This document shows, piece by piece, positions 15,469 through 21,619 of a stretch of DNA of 22,257 nucleotides. The DNA is from Flavobacterium sp. (lineage in GTDB: Bacteria; Bacteroidota; Bacteroidia; Flavobacteriales; Flavobacteriaceae): positions 1-22,257 of the forward strand of contig NZ_JAGKWP010000038.1 of NCBI RefSeq assembly GCF_021151785.1, written 5' to 3'. Position 1 is the first letter of the stretch; every line of letters starts with the position of its first letter. The translations under genes were made by a program, and so were the position numbers. Under the pieces are notes generated by a model that was not told where the DNA came from, did not search any database, and worked only from the letters and a program-made list of their open reading frames with translations.

Positions 15469-15505
15469 AAAAGAATAGCTTGTCTTTGACAAGCTATTCT
15501 TTTTT
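15467..15505. terminator. Bidirectional terminator containing both flanking stop codons
   Basis: An 18-bp perfect inverted repeat (15467-15484 with 15488-15505) with a TTT loop and A/T tracts on both sides; core AGAATAGCTTGTC. The stop TAA of the rightward PLP-enzyme gene (15466-15468) touches the left end and the TAG of the leftward acyltransferase gene (15494-15496) lies inside the right arm. Confidence 0.92.
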
Positions 15506-16366
15506 GTGTTTCCAGCGTTTATGTGTCCAAAGGTAATATTCTGGAGCAGCATAGATTTGTTGTTCCACTGTCCGTATAAATTTTCTAGAAACTTCAAATT
15601 CGGGTTCGTTTTGAATAGCGTCAGTTAAAGGAATAAATGTAGCCAAGTAATGCCCCCTTTTTACTTTTTCAATTTTCATATATAATACATTCAAGTCTAA
15701 TTTACGGGCTAACATTTCTCCTCCCGTGTGAATAGGAACGGTATAGCCCATAAAATGATCCCATAATTGAGCTTTGTTAGGTTTCGGATTTTGATCGCTA
15801 ATAAAGCCATAAACTCCTTGAATCCCTTTTTCTTCATTCTCTATAACTTCTTTAATAGCGTGTTTGGTATCAATTAAGACGGCATCAAATCGAGAGCGAA
15901 TTTTATTAACTAAATTATCAAAATAAGGATTTTGAATTTTTTTGTAAATACCAAAACCTTTAATATTAATATGAGTACCTAAAGCAGTGGACCATTCATA
16001 ACTAGCATAATGAGCATAGAATAAGATAATGCTTTTTTTCTTTTGCTCATATTCATGGAATAAATCCATATTAGTGAACTGAAATCGTTTCTGCAATTCT
16101 TTTTTAGATATGGTTAATGATTTAATCATCTCTAAAAATAAGTCACACATATGGCTGTAAAATCTTCGTTCAATTTGTCTACGTTCCGTTTCAGATAAAT
16201 GGGGCAAAGTTAGTGCAAGATTGGATCGAACCGTTTTCTTTCTGTAACCAATGAGGCGATACACAATAAAACAAATAACATCCGAAAATAAATAGAAGAG
16301 AGGAAAAGGCAATATAGAAATCAGCCATAAAATAGGATATACTAAAATATAGAGTAAAAACTGCAT
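15494..16366 (-). CDS. Lysophospholipid/lipid A acyltransferase (LpxL/HtrB-like)
   Basis: A 290-residue inner-membrane enzyme of the LpxL/HtrB/MsbB acyltransferase superfamily that adds a secondary acyl chain to lipid A or a related lipid. There is one N-terminal hydrophobic region (residues about 2-37), then KTVRSNL and the HX4E catalytic motif HYASYE (His119, Glu124), followed by DQNPKP, the usual lipid-binding segment, and PEYYLWTHKRWK, a diagnostic ending. A longer frame begins at 16426, but the promoter element at 16381-16388 lies within it, so the ATG at 16366 is used. The gene ends inside the shared terminator hairpin. It could instead acylate an aminolipid; the family fits better than a specific substrate. 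Confidence 0.88.
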   Translation of the reverse strand: MQFLLYILVYPILWLISILPFPLFYLFSDVICFIVYRLIGYRKKTVRSNLALTLPHLSETERRQIERRFYSHMCDLFLEMIKSLTISKKELQKRFQFTNMDLFHEYEQKKKSIILFYAHYASYEWSTALGTHINIKGFGIYKKIQNPYFDNLVNKIRSRFDAVLIDTKHAIKEVIENEEKGIQGVYGFISDQNPKPNKAQLWDHFMGYTVPIHTGGEMLARKLDLNVLYMKIEKVKRGHYLATFIPLTDAIQNEPEFEVSRKFIRTVEQQIYAAPEYYLWTHKRWKHKKE

Positions 16367-16380
16367 GTAACTATTTTTTA

Positions 16381-16388
16381 CAAATATA
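16381..16388 (-). promoter_or_regulatory. -7 element of the acyltransferase gene
   Basis: The minus strand reads TATATTTG, 15 bp before the ATG at 16366, so the leader would be only about 8-9 nt. It lies back to back with the rhomboid promoter. Confidence 0.5.
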
Positions 16389-16391
16389 CTA

Positions 16392-16422
16392 TTTTGAATT
16401 AGTATAATAAATAGTACCTTTA
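16392..16422 (+). promoter_or_regulatory. Promoter of the rhomboid gene
   Basis: TTTTG at 16392-16396, an 18-bp spacer, and TACCTTTA at 16415-16422 (one mismatch to TAnnTTTG at the last base). It would start transcription about 13 bp before the ATG at 16442. Confidence 0.5.
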
Positions 16423-16441
16423 GCATAATTAACGATATATT

Positions 16442-17077
16442 ATGATTCCAATTACCTATTTCATTATTGGTGCCACTGTTCTAGTGAGTCTAAAAGGGTT
16501 CAACGATCCCTATTTTTTTGAAAAATACAAGTTTAATGTTGGTGCAGTTAAACAAGGTCAACAATTCCGTTTATTCACCTCAGGGTTTTTACATGCCGAT
16601 TTTTTTCATCTTTTCTTTAATATGTTTTCATTTTGGAGTTTTGCTCCTATTTTATTAGCTAATTTTGATAACAGAAATATTTTTCTTATTTATTTTGGAA
16701 GTATGGTGTTAGGCAGTCTTTTTATGTATTATTTCCATAAAGAGGAGCCTTATTATTCTGCTATTGGTGCTTCTGGAGCGGTTTCTGGTATAATTTACAG
16801 TGCAGTAATCATGGAGCCTAATATTCAAATGTTGGTCTTTTTTATTCCTATGCCTGGCTATGTCTTTGCGGTTCTTTACTTAGCATATTCGATTTTCGGA
16901 ATGAAAGGAAGATTTGATAATATTGGGCATACCGCACACTTTGGTGGCGCATTAGGAGGATTGGTATTGACCTTAGCTTTAAAACCTGAATTACTAAGTC
17001 AAAATCCAATTTTCATAATCATAATGGCTATTCCAGTCTTAGTGCTATTCCTATTAGTTAAATTAAAAAAAATATAA
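16442..17077 (+). CDS. Rhomboid-family intramembrane serine protease
   Basis: A 211-residue polytopic protease with six hydrophobic segments, of the compact bacterial rhomboid type. HADFFHLFFNM (51-61) has the conserved HxxxN (His56, Asn60), GASGAVSG (109-116) holds the catalytic Ser111, and GHTAHFGGALGG (162-173) gives the His of the Ser-His dyad (His166). It cuts transmembrane substrates within the membrane; substrates are unknown. The start is ATG 16442 with a promoter just upstream. Its stop directly abuts the candidate sigma-54-like promoter of the next gene. Confidence 0.95.
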   Translation: MIPITYFIIGATVLVSLKGFNDPYFFEKYKFNVGAVKQGQQFRLFTSGFLHADFFHLFFNMFSFWSFAPILLANFDNRNIFLIYFGSMVLGSLFMYYFHKEEPYYSAIGASGAVSGIIYSAVIMEPNIQMLVFFIPMPGYVFAVLYLAYSIFGMKGRFDNIGHTAHFGGALGGLVLTLALKPELLSQNPIFIIIMAIPVLVLFLLVKLKKI

Positions 17078-17094
17078 TTGGCACACTTCTTGTT
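17078..17094 (+). promoter_or_regulatory. Candidate sigma-54-like (-24/-12) promoter of the SIMPL gene
   Basis: TTGGCACACTTCTTGTT resembles the TTGGCACG-N4-TTGCW consensus with correct spacing; the GG, the A-C and the TTG agree, but the C of the -12 GC is T. It lies 35 bp before the ATG at 17129 and immediately after the rhomboid stop codon. I see no TAnnTTTG element in the same interval. RpoN cannot be checked in this window. Confidence 0.4.
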
Positions 17095-17128
17095 TGCTAG
17101 TTAACATAAGAAAAAACAAAAGAAATAT

Positions 17129-17824
17129 ATGATGAGAAAAGCCATTTTAATTTTAACGATGATGACCACTTGGATATCGCTGAGCCAAGAACAAAGCAAA
17201 ACGATTCCTCAAATTGCAATTAGTGGTGAGGGTAAAGTAAAAGTTACTCCAGATATAGCTGTCATAACACTTGGGGTTCAAAATAGTGGTAAAGAAGCTA
17301 AAGAAGTAAAAACACAAAATGATGTAGTTGTTGATAAAGTGTTGAAATACATTAAAAAGTTCAATATTTCTGCTTCAGATTATCAAACTACACAAATGAG
17401 TTTACATAAGAATTATGATTATGAAAAAAAGAAATACTCTTATGAAGCTAATCAAACAATTACTGTTACGTTGAAAGACCTTTCAAAATATGATCTTTTA
17501 ATGATGGATGTAATGGAAACGGGAATCAATAAAATAGATGGAGTGGAGTTCAAATCTTCAAAAATAGAACAATATGAAACAGAGGCTCGTAAAAAAGCGA
17601 TGTTAAATGCTAAAAAGAAAGCCGAGGACTATTTATCTGTTTTACCTGGACAAAAGATAGGTAAAGCTATTTTAATTTCTGATAATTCATCGACTTATTA
17701 TCCAAGACCAGTTTTTTATGCAAAGGGTGTTGTAATGAACGAAACAAGAGATGAGAGAGAAACATTAGCAGTGGGTGAAATTGAAGTGATCAGCAATGTA
17801 AACGTGAGCTTTGTATTAGAATAA
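17129..17824 (+). CDS. Secreted SIMPL-domain (DUF541) protein
   Basis: A 231-residue exported protein. Residues 1-19 form a signal peptide (hydrophobic stretch then SLSQEQ). The remainder is the SIMPL domain: PQIAISGEGKVKVTPDIAVITLGV is its highly conserved first repeat, then QTTQMSL, NQTITVTLKDLSKYD and the middle KKAMLNAKKKAEDYLSVLPGQKIGKA segment that identifies the family. Members (E. coli YggE, BP26 of Brucella) form periplasmic or outer-surface rings and are linked to oxidative stress and envelope integrity, with no agreed reaction. The possible sigma-54-like promoter would make it conditionally expressed. The ATG at 17132 is an alternative start. A hairpin terminator follows. Confidence 0.93.
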   Translation: MMRKAILILTMMTTWISLSQEQSKTIPQIAISGEGKVKVTPDIAVITLGVQNSGKEAKEVKTQNDVVVDKVLKYIKKFNISASDYQTTQMSLHKNYDYEKKKYSYEANQTITVTLKDLSKYDLLMMDVMETGINKIDGVEFKSSKIEQYETEARKKAMLNAKKKAEDYLSVLPGQKIGKAILISDNSSTYYPRPVFYAKGVVMNETRDERETLAVGEIEVISNVNVSFVLE

Positions 17825-17840
17825 TAATGACCCAAAGGAT

Positions 17841-17876
17841 AAAAAAAGCATCAAATAAAAAGGATGCTTTTTTTTT
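17841..17876 (+). terminator. Terminator of the SIMPL gene
   Basis: Stem 17841-17852 with 17863-17874 (12 bp, core GCATC/GATGC), 10-nt loop, T tract to 17876. Confidence 0.85.
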
Positions 17877-17891
17877 GCTATATAACCAAAT

Positions 17892-17920
17892 AAAAAAAAG
17901 CACTTCAAAAGAAGTGCTTT
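17892..17920 (-). terminator. Terminator of the tRNA-Tyr gene
   Basis: A 10-bp perfect stem (17897-17906 with 17911-17920, core GCACTTC/GAAGTGC) with an AAAA loop; on the minus strand it is followed by a T tract. It lies 5 nt beyond the tRNA 3' end. Confidence 0.85.
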
Positions 17921-17924
17921 AGTT

Positions 17925-18008
17925 TGGTGGGGAGAGCAGGATTCGAACCTGCGAAGGTTTCCCAGCAGATTTACAGTCTGCCCTCGTTGGCCGCTTGAGT
18001 ATCTCCCC
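17925..18008 (-). tRNA. tRNA-Tyr (anticodon GUA)
   Basis: A class II tRNA of 84 nt including the encoded CCA. The acceptor stem pairs GGGGAGA with TCTCCCC, with discriminator A. The anticodon loop CTGTAAA gives GUA. There is a long variable arm, and the T-loop GTTCGAATC is standard. A TTTG-N19-TATATTTG promoter lies upstream and a hairpin terminator follows directly, so it is a single-tRNA transcript. Confidence 0.97.
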
Positions 18009-18026
18009 AGCCCTGATTAGCGGTTG

Positions 18027-18057
18027 CAAATATAGGGTAGATTTTTAAAGTTCCAAA
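18027..18057 (-). promoter_or_regulatory. Promoter of tRNA-Tyr
   Basis: On the minus strand TTTG (18054-18057), exactly 19 bp, then TATATTTG (18027-18034): the full Bacteroidota consensus. The predicted start near 18020 precedes the mature 5' end by about 12 nt. Confidence 0.8.
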
Positions 18058-18110
18058 GGTTTTTTCAGGTATTTTTATAAATATTTTCTAAACTATTGAT
18101 AATGAAGAAT

Positions 18111-18140
18111 AAAAAAATCTCCTCGTAGGGAGATTTTTTT
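18111..18140 (-). terminator. Terminator of the thioredoxin-lipoprotein gene
   Basis: Stem 18111-18122 with 18129-18140 (12 bp, core ATCTCC/GGAGAT), 6-nt loop, with an A run on the plus strand that gives a T tract on the minus strand. It is 21 bp beyond the stop codon at 18161. Confidence 0.85.
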
Positions 18141-18160
18141 TTAAATGGAGTTTAGAAGGA

Positions 18161-19291
18161 TTATTTTACCCCTAAAAGTTCTTTTACTTTAGCTTTTAAT
18201 TCCTCACCTCTTAAATCTTTGGCTACAATTACTCCTTTTTCATCTAGAATAAAAGTAGTAGGAATTTGTTCTACATTGTATAATGTAGCAATAGGATCTT
18301 TCCAACCTTTTAAGTTAGATACTTGAGTCCAAGTTAATTGATCTTTTGCAATAGCTTCTTTCCATTTCGATGCATCTTCATCTAGAGAAACGCCAATAAT
18401 ATTTAACCCTTTAGCGTGTAATTCAGCATACAAAGCCACTACATTTGGATTTTCTTTTCTACATGGACCACACCAAGAAGCCCAAAAATCAATAATAGTT
18501 ACTTTACCTAGTGATTCTTTAAGAGAAACTATTTTTCCATCAGGTGTTTTTGCTTTAAAATCTGGAGCTGATTTATCGCTAGTCTTTTTTTTCTTACTCG
18601 CATTCATTTTAATCATGTCACTGATGCTTTTGGCATTTCTAGTTTTTTGTAGATTTGTATCTAAACCGTCAATTACTTTTTTAGCTTCATCATCAGTCAT
18701 TTTTCCTTTAAAATAAAGATTTTCTGTTAGTAAAATAGAAACAAAGGTATTCGGATTAGCTTTAATGAATTTCAATGATCGTGTATTCATTTCCTCCTGA
18801 AGTTTCATGAATTGTTCAACTACGGCTTGACCTTTAGCCTTTTCTTCGTCATTACTAGGAGCTTTGCTTAAAATAGCAGCATTTTCTTCATTAATCTTTT
18901 TCGCTTTTTCAAAAATATCTTTGTTAGCTTGATTGTATTGGTTATACAAATCATTATTAGGTGTTCCTTCAATTTTAGTATTTTCTAATTTTTTAGTATC
19001 GATTGTTACTTCAATAGTTCCTTTTTCTAAAATGAAAAAAGGTAAATAACCTATATTTTGTTTGTCAAATGAAACTTGTGCAATTTCAGGTAGTTCACTT
19101 TTACCATTAAACTCAAATTTACCGTCTTTAACTTCAGAGGTATCAATTGGTTGGGGACCACCCATTTCGTTTTGCGTGTATAAAATAACTTTGGTACCAT
19201 CATTTATACCTGTAACTGATCCGTTGATTTCATACTTGTTACAAGAAAATAAAAGTAGGGCAATAAAGGATAATAAAATTGTTTTTTTCAT
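18161..19291 (-). CDS. Thioredoxin-like (TlpA/ResA-type) lipoprotein with N-terminal DUF4369-like domain
   Basis: A 376-residue envelope lipoprotein. Residues 1-17 form a lipoprotein signal (LLLFSC, lipid-modified Cys17). Residues about 20-110 resemble DUF4369 (GSVTGINDGTKVILYTQ and KFEFNGKSELPEIAQVSF are its repeated strands). A long charged helical linker follows (about 115-240, partly coiled-coil-like). The TlpA/ResA thioredoxin fold covers 241-376 with the active site FWASWCGPCRKE (Cys274, Cys277) and QIPTTFILDEKG holding the cis-Pro. It probably exchanges disulfides in the periplasm; partners are unknown. A TTTG-N21-TATTTTTG promoter lies upstream, beginning in the 3' end of the preceding gene. 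Confidence 0.92.
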   Translation of the reverse strand: MKKTILLSFIALLLFSCNKYEINGSVTGINDGTKVILYTQNEMGGPQPIDTSEVKDGKFEFNGKSELPEIAQVSFDKQNIGYLPFFILEKGTIEVTIDTKKLENTKIEGTPNNDLYNQYNQANKDIFEKAKKINEENAAILSKAPSNDEEKAKGQAVVEQFMKLQEEMNTRSLKFIKANPNTFVSILLTENLYFKGKMTDDEAKKVIDGLDTNLQKTRNAKSISDMIKMNASKKKKTSDKSAPDFKAKTPDGKIVSLKESLGKVTIIDFWASWCGPCRKENPNVVALYAELHAKGLNIIGVSLDEDASKWKEAIAKDQLTWTQVSNLKGWKDPIATLYNVEQIPTTFILDEKGVIVAKDLRGEELKAKVKELLGVK

Positions 19292-19320
19292 TGTTATGAT
19301 TTAATAATTTGAATAAAAGA

Positions 19321-19353
19321 CAAAAATAGGTATTTATAATTGGCTAGGACAAA
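19321..19353 (-). promoter_or_regulatory. Promoter of the thioredoxin-lipoprotein gene
   Basis: On the minus strand TTTG (19350-19353), 21 bp, then TATTTTTG (19321-19328). It overlaps the last codons of the upstream CstB-like gene, so the lipoprotein gene can be transcribed on its own. Confidence 0.55.
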
Positions 19354-20740
19354 CAAAAGCGGTTAATTTAACATTCGTTTTTCTGATACCAGCCATTCCT
19401 TCCGCTACATTTATCATATTGTGGTACCCTCTAGCCTTTAGAATAGAGGATAGAATAACCGAGCGATAACCACCCGCACAATGTATATAAAAACTCGTTT
19501 CTTTAGGAACTTCTTGGTACAACTCATTAATAAAATCTAATGGAATATTTTGAGCTCCCTCTATATGTTCGGCTTGGTATTCACCAGGTCTCCTAGCATC
19601 AATTACAGGCTTGTTAGTATAATCTTGTGCAAAAGTGGCTGGACTAACTGTTTCAATGGCATCTGTTTCAAATCCGGCTTTTTTCCATGCTTCAATACCA
19701 CCATCTAAAATTCCCAAAGTATGATCAAACCCAACGCGAGATAAACGGATTAAAGTTTCTTCTTCTTTTCCCTCTGGCGTAATCAATAAAAGAGGTTGTT
19801 GCACATCACGAATTAAAGCACCCACCCAAGGCGCAAATTGACCTTGCAAACCAATAAAAATAGAGGATGGAATATGCTCTTTTACAAAATCATTTTCATG
19901 ACGCACGTCTAAGACTATAGCCTGCGTTTGTTGTGCCAAAGCTTTAAAATCTGTTGGGCTCAATTTCACATTTCCTTTTTTGAGTACACTTTCTAAACTA
20001 GCATAGCCTTTTATATTTAGCAACACATTTTGAGGAAAATAGGCAGGAGGTGGAGTCAATCCGTCAAGTAATTCTTTAATAAATTCCTCCTTAGTCATAT
20101 CGGCACGAAGTGCATAATTTACTTTTTTCTGGTTACCTAAGGTATCGGTAGTTTCTTTACTCATGTTTTTGCCACAAGCACTTCCAGCACCATGATTGGG
20201 ATAAACAATTAAATTGTCTGATAGGGGCATAATTTTCGTGCGTAGCGAATCGTATAAGTAACCCGCTAAAACTTCTTCTGTTAAATCGCCAACTAATTTT
20301 TGAGCCAAATCGGGTCTTCCCACATCACCAATAAATAAGGTATCTCCAGTGATAATTCCATGAGGGTTTCCGTTTTCATCTATCAATAAATAACAAGTAC
20401 TTTCTAAGGTATGACCCGGTGTATGTAAAGCTTTAATGGTGTAATTTCCGATTTTAAATTCTTGACCATCTGTAGCGATGATTGCTTCAAAATCAGGTTT
20501 TGCTGTAGGACCATAAACAATTGAAGCTCCCGTTTTTTGTGCCAAATCTAAATGTCCTGAAACAAAATCAGCATGGAAATGGGTTTCAAAAATATATTTT
20601 ATTTGAGCTCCATCAGCCGTTGCACGATCTATATAAGGGCCAACTTCTCTTAATGGGTCAAAAATGGCTGCTTCACCATTGTTTTCTATATAATAAGCTG
20701 CATGAGCAATGCAACCTGTGTATATTTGTTCTACTTTCAT
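19334..20740 (-). CDS. CstB-like fusion: metallo-beta-lactamase persulfide dioxygenase + two rhodanese domains
   Basis: A 468-residue cytoplasmic sulfur enzyme. Residues 1-240 form an ETHE1-type metallo-beta-lactamase domain with iron ligands in THFHADFVSGH (His54, His56, Asp58), TPGH (His110), TGD (Asp133) and PNHGAGSACG (His183). Residues about 250-360 form a rhodanese fold lacking the active cysteine: the expected loop reads LLLITPEGKEEETL. Residues 370-468 form a rhodanese with the active loop IHCAGGYRS (Cys421). The order dioxygenase, pseudo-rhodanese, rhodanese matches CstB of Staphylococcus, which turns low-molecular-weight persulfides into thiosulfate. The Crp/Fnr gene precedes it by 30 bp on the same strand, implying joint transcription or control. 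Confidence 0.93.
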   Translation of the reverse strand: MKVEQIYTGCIAHAAYYIENNGEAAIFDPLREVGPYIDRATADGAQIKYIFETHFHADFVSGHLDLAQKTGASIVYGPTAKPDFEAIIATDGQEFKIGNYTIKALHTPGHTLESTCYLLIDENGNPHGIITGDTLFIGDVGRPDLAQKLVGDLTEEVLAGYLYDSLRTKIMPLSDNLIVYPNHGAGSACGKNMSKETTDTLGNQKKVNYALRADMTKEEFIKELLDGLTPPPAYFPQNVLLNIKGYASLESVLKKGNVKLSPTDFKALAQQTQAIVLDVRHENDFVKEHIPSSIFIGLQGQFAPWVGALIRDVQQPLLLITPEGKEEETLIRLSRVGFDHTLGILDGGIEAWKKAGFETDAIETVSPATFAQDYTNKPVIDARRPGEYQAEHIEGAQNIPLDFINELYQEVPKETSFYIHCAGGYRSVILSSILKARGYHNMINVAEGMAGIRKTNVKLTAFVCPSQL

Positions 20741-20753
20741 CTTTTTCTTTTAG

Positions 20754-20761
20754 CAAAATTA
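20754..20761 (-). promoter_or_regulatory. Possible -7 element of the CstB-like gene
   Basis: The minus strand reads TAATTTTG, 13 bp before the ATG at 20740, in the 30-bp gap after the Crp/Fnr gene. No suitable -33 element is seen. A separate start for the CstB-like gene is possible in addition to read-through. Confidence 0.35.
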
Positions 20762-20770
20762 ATGTTAATA

Positions 20771-21403
20771 TTAAAAATCTAAAACTTCAATTTTGTTTCG
20801 ATGAAGTTTGATTTTACCTTTTAATTCTAATCCTTTTAATAAACGCGAAACAACCACACGAGAAGTATGCATTTCTGAAGCAATTTCTTGATGTGTATTC
20901 GTGATTTCTGTAGTGCCTAGTACTTTTACTTTGTCAGACAAATATTTGAAAATGCGTTCGTCTAAATTTTTAAAAGCTAGAGCGTCTATGGCTTCAAGCA
21001 TTTCGTTTAATCGAATATTATAACTTTCAAAAACAAAATTACGCCATGTTTTATATTTAGTTAGCCATTCTTCCATTTTTTCAACAGGAATCATAAGCAT
21101 TTCACCATCGGTTTCAGCTACGGCTCTAATTTTACTTTTGTGTTGTCCCATACAACAAGTCAATGTCATGGCACAAGTATCTCCACGCTCTAAAAAATAC
21201 AACAAAAACTCATCTCCATTTTCATCTTCTCTCAAAATTTTGATAGCTCCATGTAACAACAAAGGCATAGTTTTGATGTAATCTCCAATTTCAATCAAAT
21301 AGTCTTCGGCTTTAAATTTTTTGTATTGCGAAAGCTGGACGATTTCATCCAACAAGGCTTCTTCAAAAATATAGCCATAAGCTTGCTCTAAAATTTCGCG
21401 CAT
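20771..21403 (-). CDS. Crp/Fnr-family transcription regulator
   Basis: A 210-residue regulator with an N-terminal cyclic-nucleotide-binding-like beta-barrel (residues about 20-115) and a C-terminal winged helix (about 145-205). The recognition region is THQEIASEMHTSRVVVSRLLKGLELKG (170-196), typical of the Crp/Fnr HTH. It lacks the four-cysteine cluster ligands of true FNR near its N-terminus. Instead it has Cys77 and the pair Cys83-Cys84 in the segment GDTCAMTLTCCMGQ, at the end of the barrel near where an effector would bind. This suggests a thiol or persulfide sensor. Its position directly before the CstB-like gene implies that it controls that gene and possibly itself. An iron-sulfur or haem effector cannot be excluded. 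Confidence 0.9.
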   Translation of the reverse strand: MREILEQAYGYIFEEALLDEIVQLSQYKKFKAEDYLIEIGDYIKTMPLLLHGAIKILREDENGDEFLLYFLERGDTCAMTLTCCMGQHKSKIRAVAETDGEMLMIPVEKMEEWLTKYKTWRNFVFESYNIRLNEMLEAIDALAFKNLDERIFKYLSDKVKVLGTTEITNTHQEIASEMHTSRVVVSRLLKGLELKGKIKLHRNKIEVLDF

Positions 21404-21450
21404 CGTAATTATTTTTTTTGTAAAGATACTTTTTTATTCTCTTAAAAAAA

Positions 21451-21468
21451 TGTTACCAAAGTTACAAA
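21451..21468 (-). promoter_or_regulatory. Putative -7 element within a direct repeat upstream of the Crp/Fnr gene
   Basis: The minus strand reads GTAACTTTGGTAAC: two direct copies of GTAAC separated by four bases, with TAACTTTG (21457-21464) as a TAnnTTTG element inside. It lies about 50 bp upstream of the regulator's ATG. Crp/Fnr sites are normally inverted repeats, so an operator role is uncertain. Confidence 0.35.
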
Positions 21469-21495
21469 GGGCAAAAAATAGAAAAACTTTAGAAA

Positions 21496-21534
21496 GCACC
21501 GCCCTCAAATAGGATTTAATTTTTGGAGCAGTGC
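21496..21534 (-). terminator. Candidate hairpin / weak terminator downstream of the esterase-like gene
   Basis: On the minus strand, bases 21534-21526 can pair with 21504-21496 in 9 bp including two G-U pairs, with further A/U pairing inside the loop. The G-U pairs exist only in the minus-strand RNA, which favours a function in that direction. The following T-rich tract is broken (TTTCTAAAGTTTTTC). It lies about 85 bp past the stop at 21620. Confidence 0.35.
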
Positions 21535-21590
21535 AAAAAAGGTTGAAATCTATATTTTTTGTAGCTTATTTTAAAAAAAGGAGGTTGTGT

Positions 21591-21616
21591 TACAGCTAGC
21601 GCTGTTGTATGCTGTA
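21591..21616. repeat. Short inverted repeat with two alternative pairings
   Basis: TACAGC at 21591-21596 can pair with GCTGTA at 21611-21616, or ACAGC (21592-21596) with GCTGT at 21601-21605. The sequence TACAGCTAGCGCTGTTGT is more GC-rich than its surroundings. It is 4 bp from the stop of the esterase-like gene. No second copy is present in this window. Confidence 0.4.
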
Positions 21617-21619
21617 TTT

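Noticed and set aside
17080..17097. GG (17080-17081) and GC (17096-17097) as the -24/-12 pair of a sigma-54 site
   Set aside because: They are 14 bases apart rather than 10, so this pairing cannot be a sigma-54 promoter. The alternative TTG at 17091 with correct spacing was kept as a weak candidate instead.
19321..20761. The CstB-like gene, the lipoprotein gene and the regulator as one single transcript only
   Set aside because: The lipoprotein gene has its own promoter-like element, so it need not be in the same unit; a regulator/CstB-like unit is the better supported grouping.
21591..21616. Integron attC site
   Set aside because: No convincing GTTRRRY or RYYYAAC core pair brackets the hairpin, and no integrase or gene-cassette array is present.
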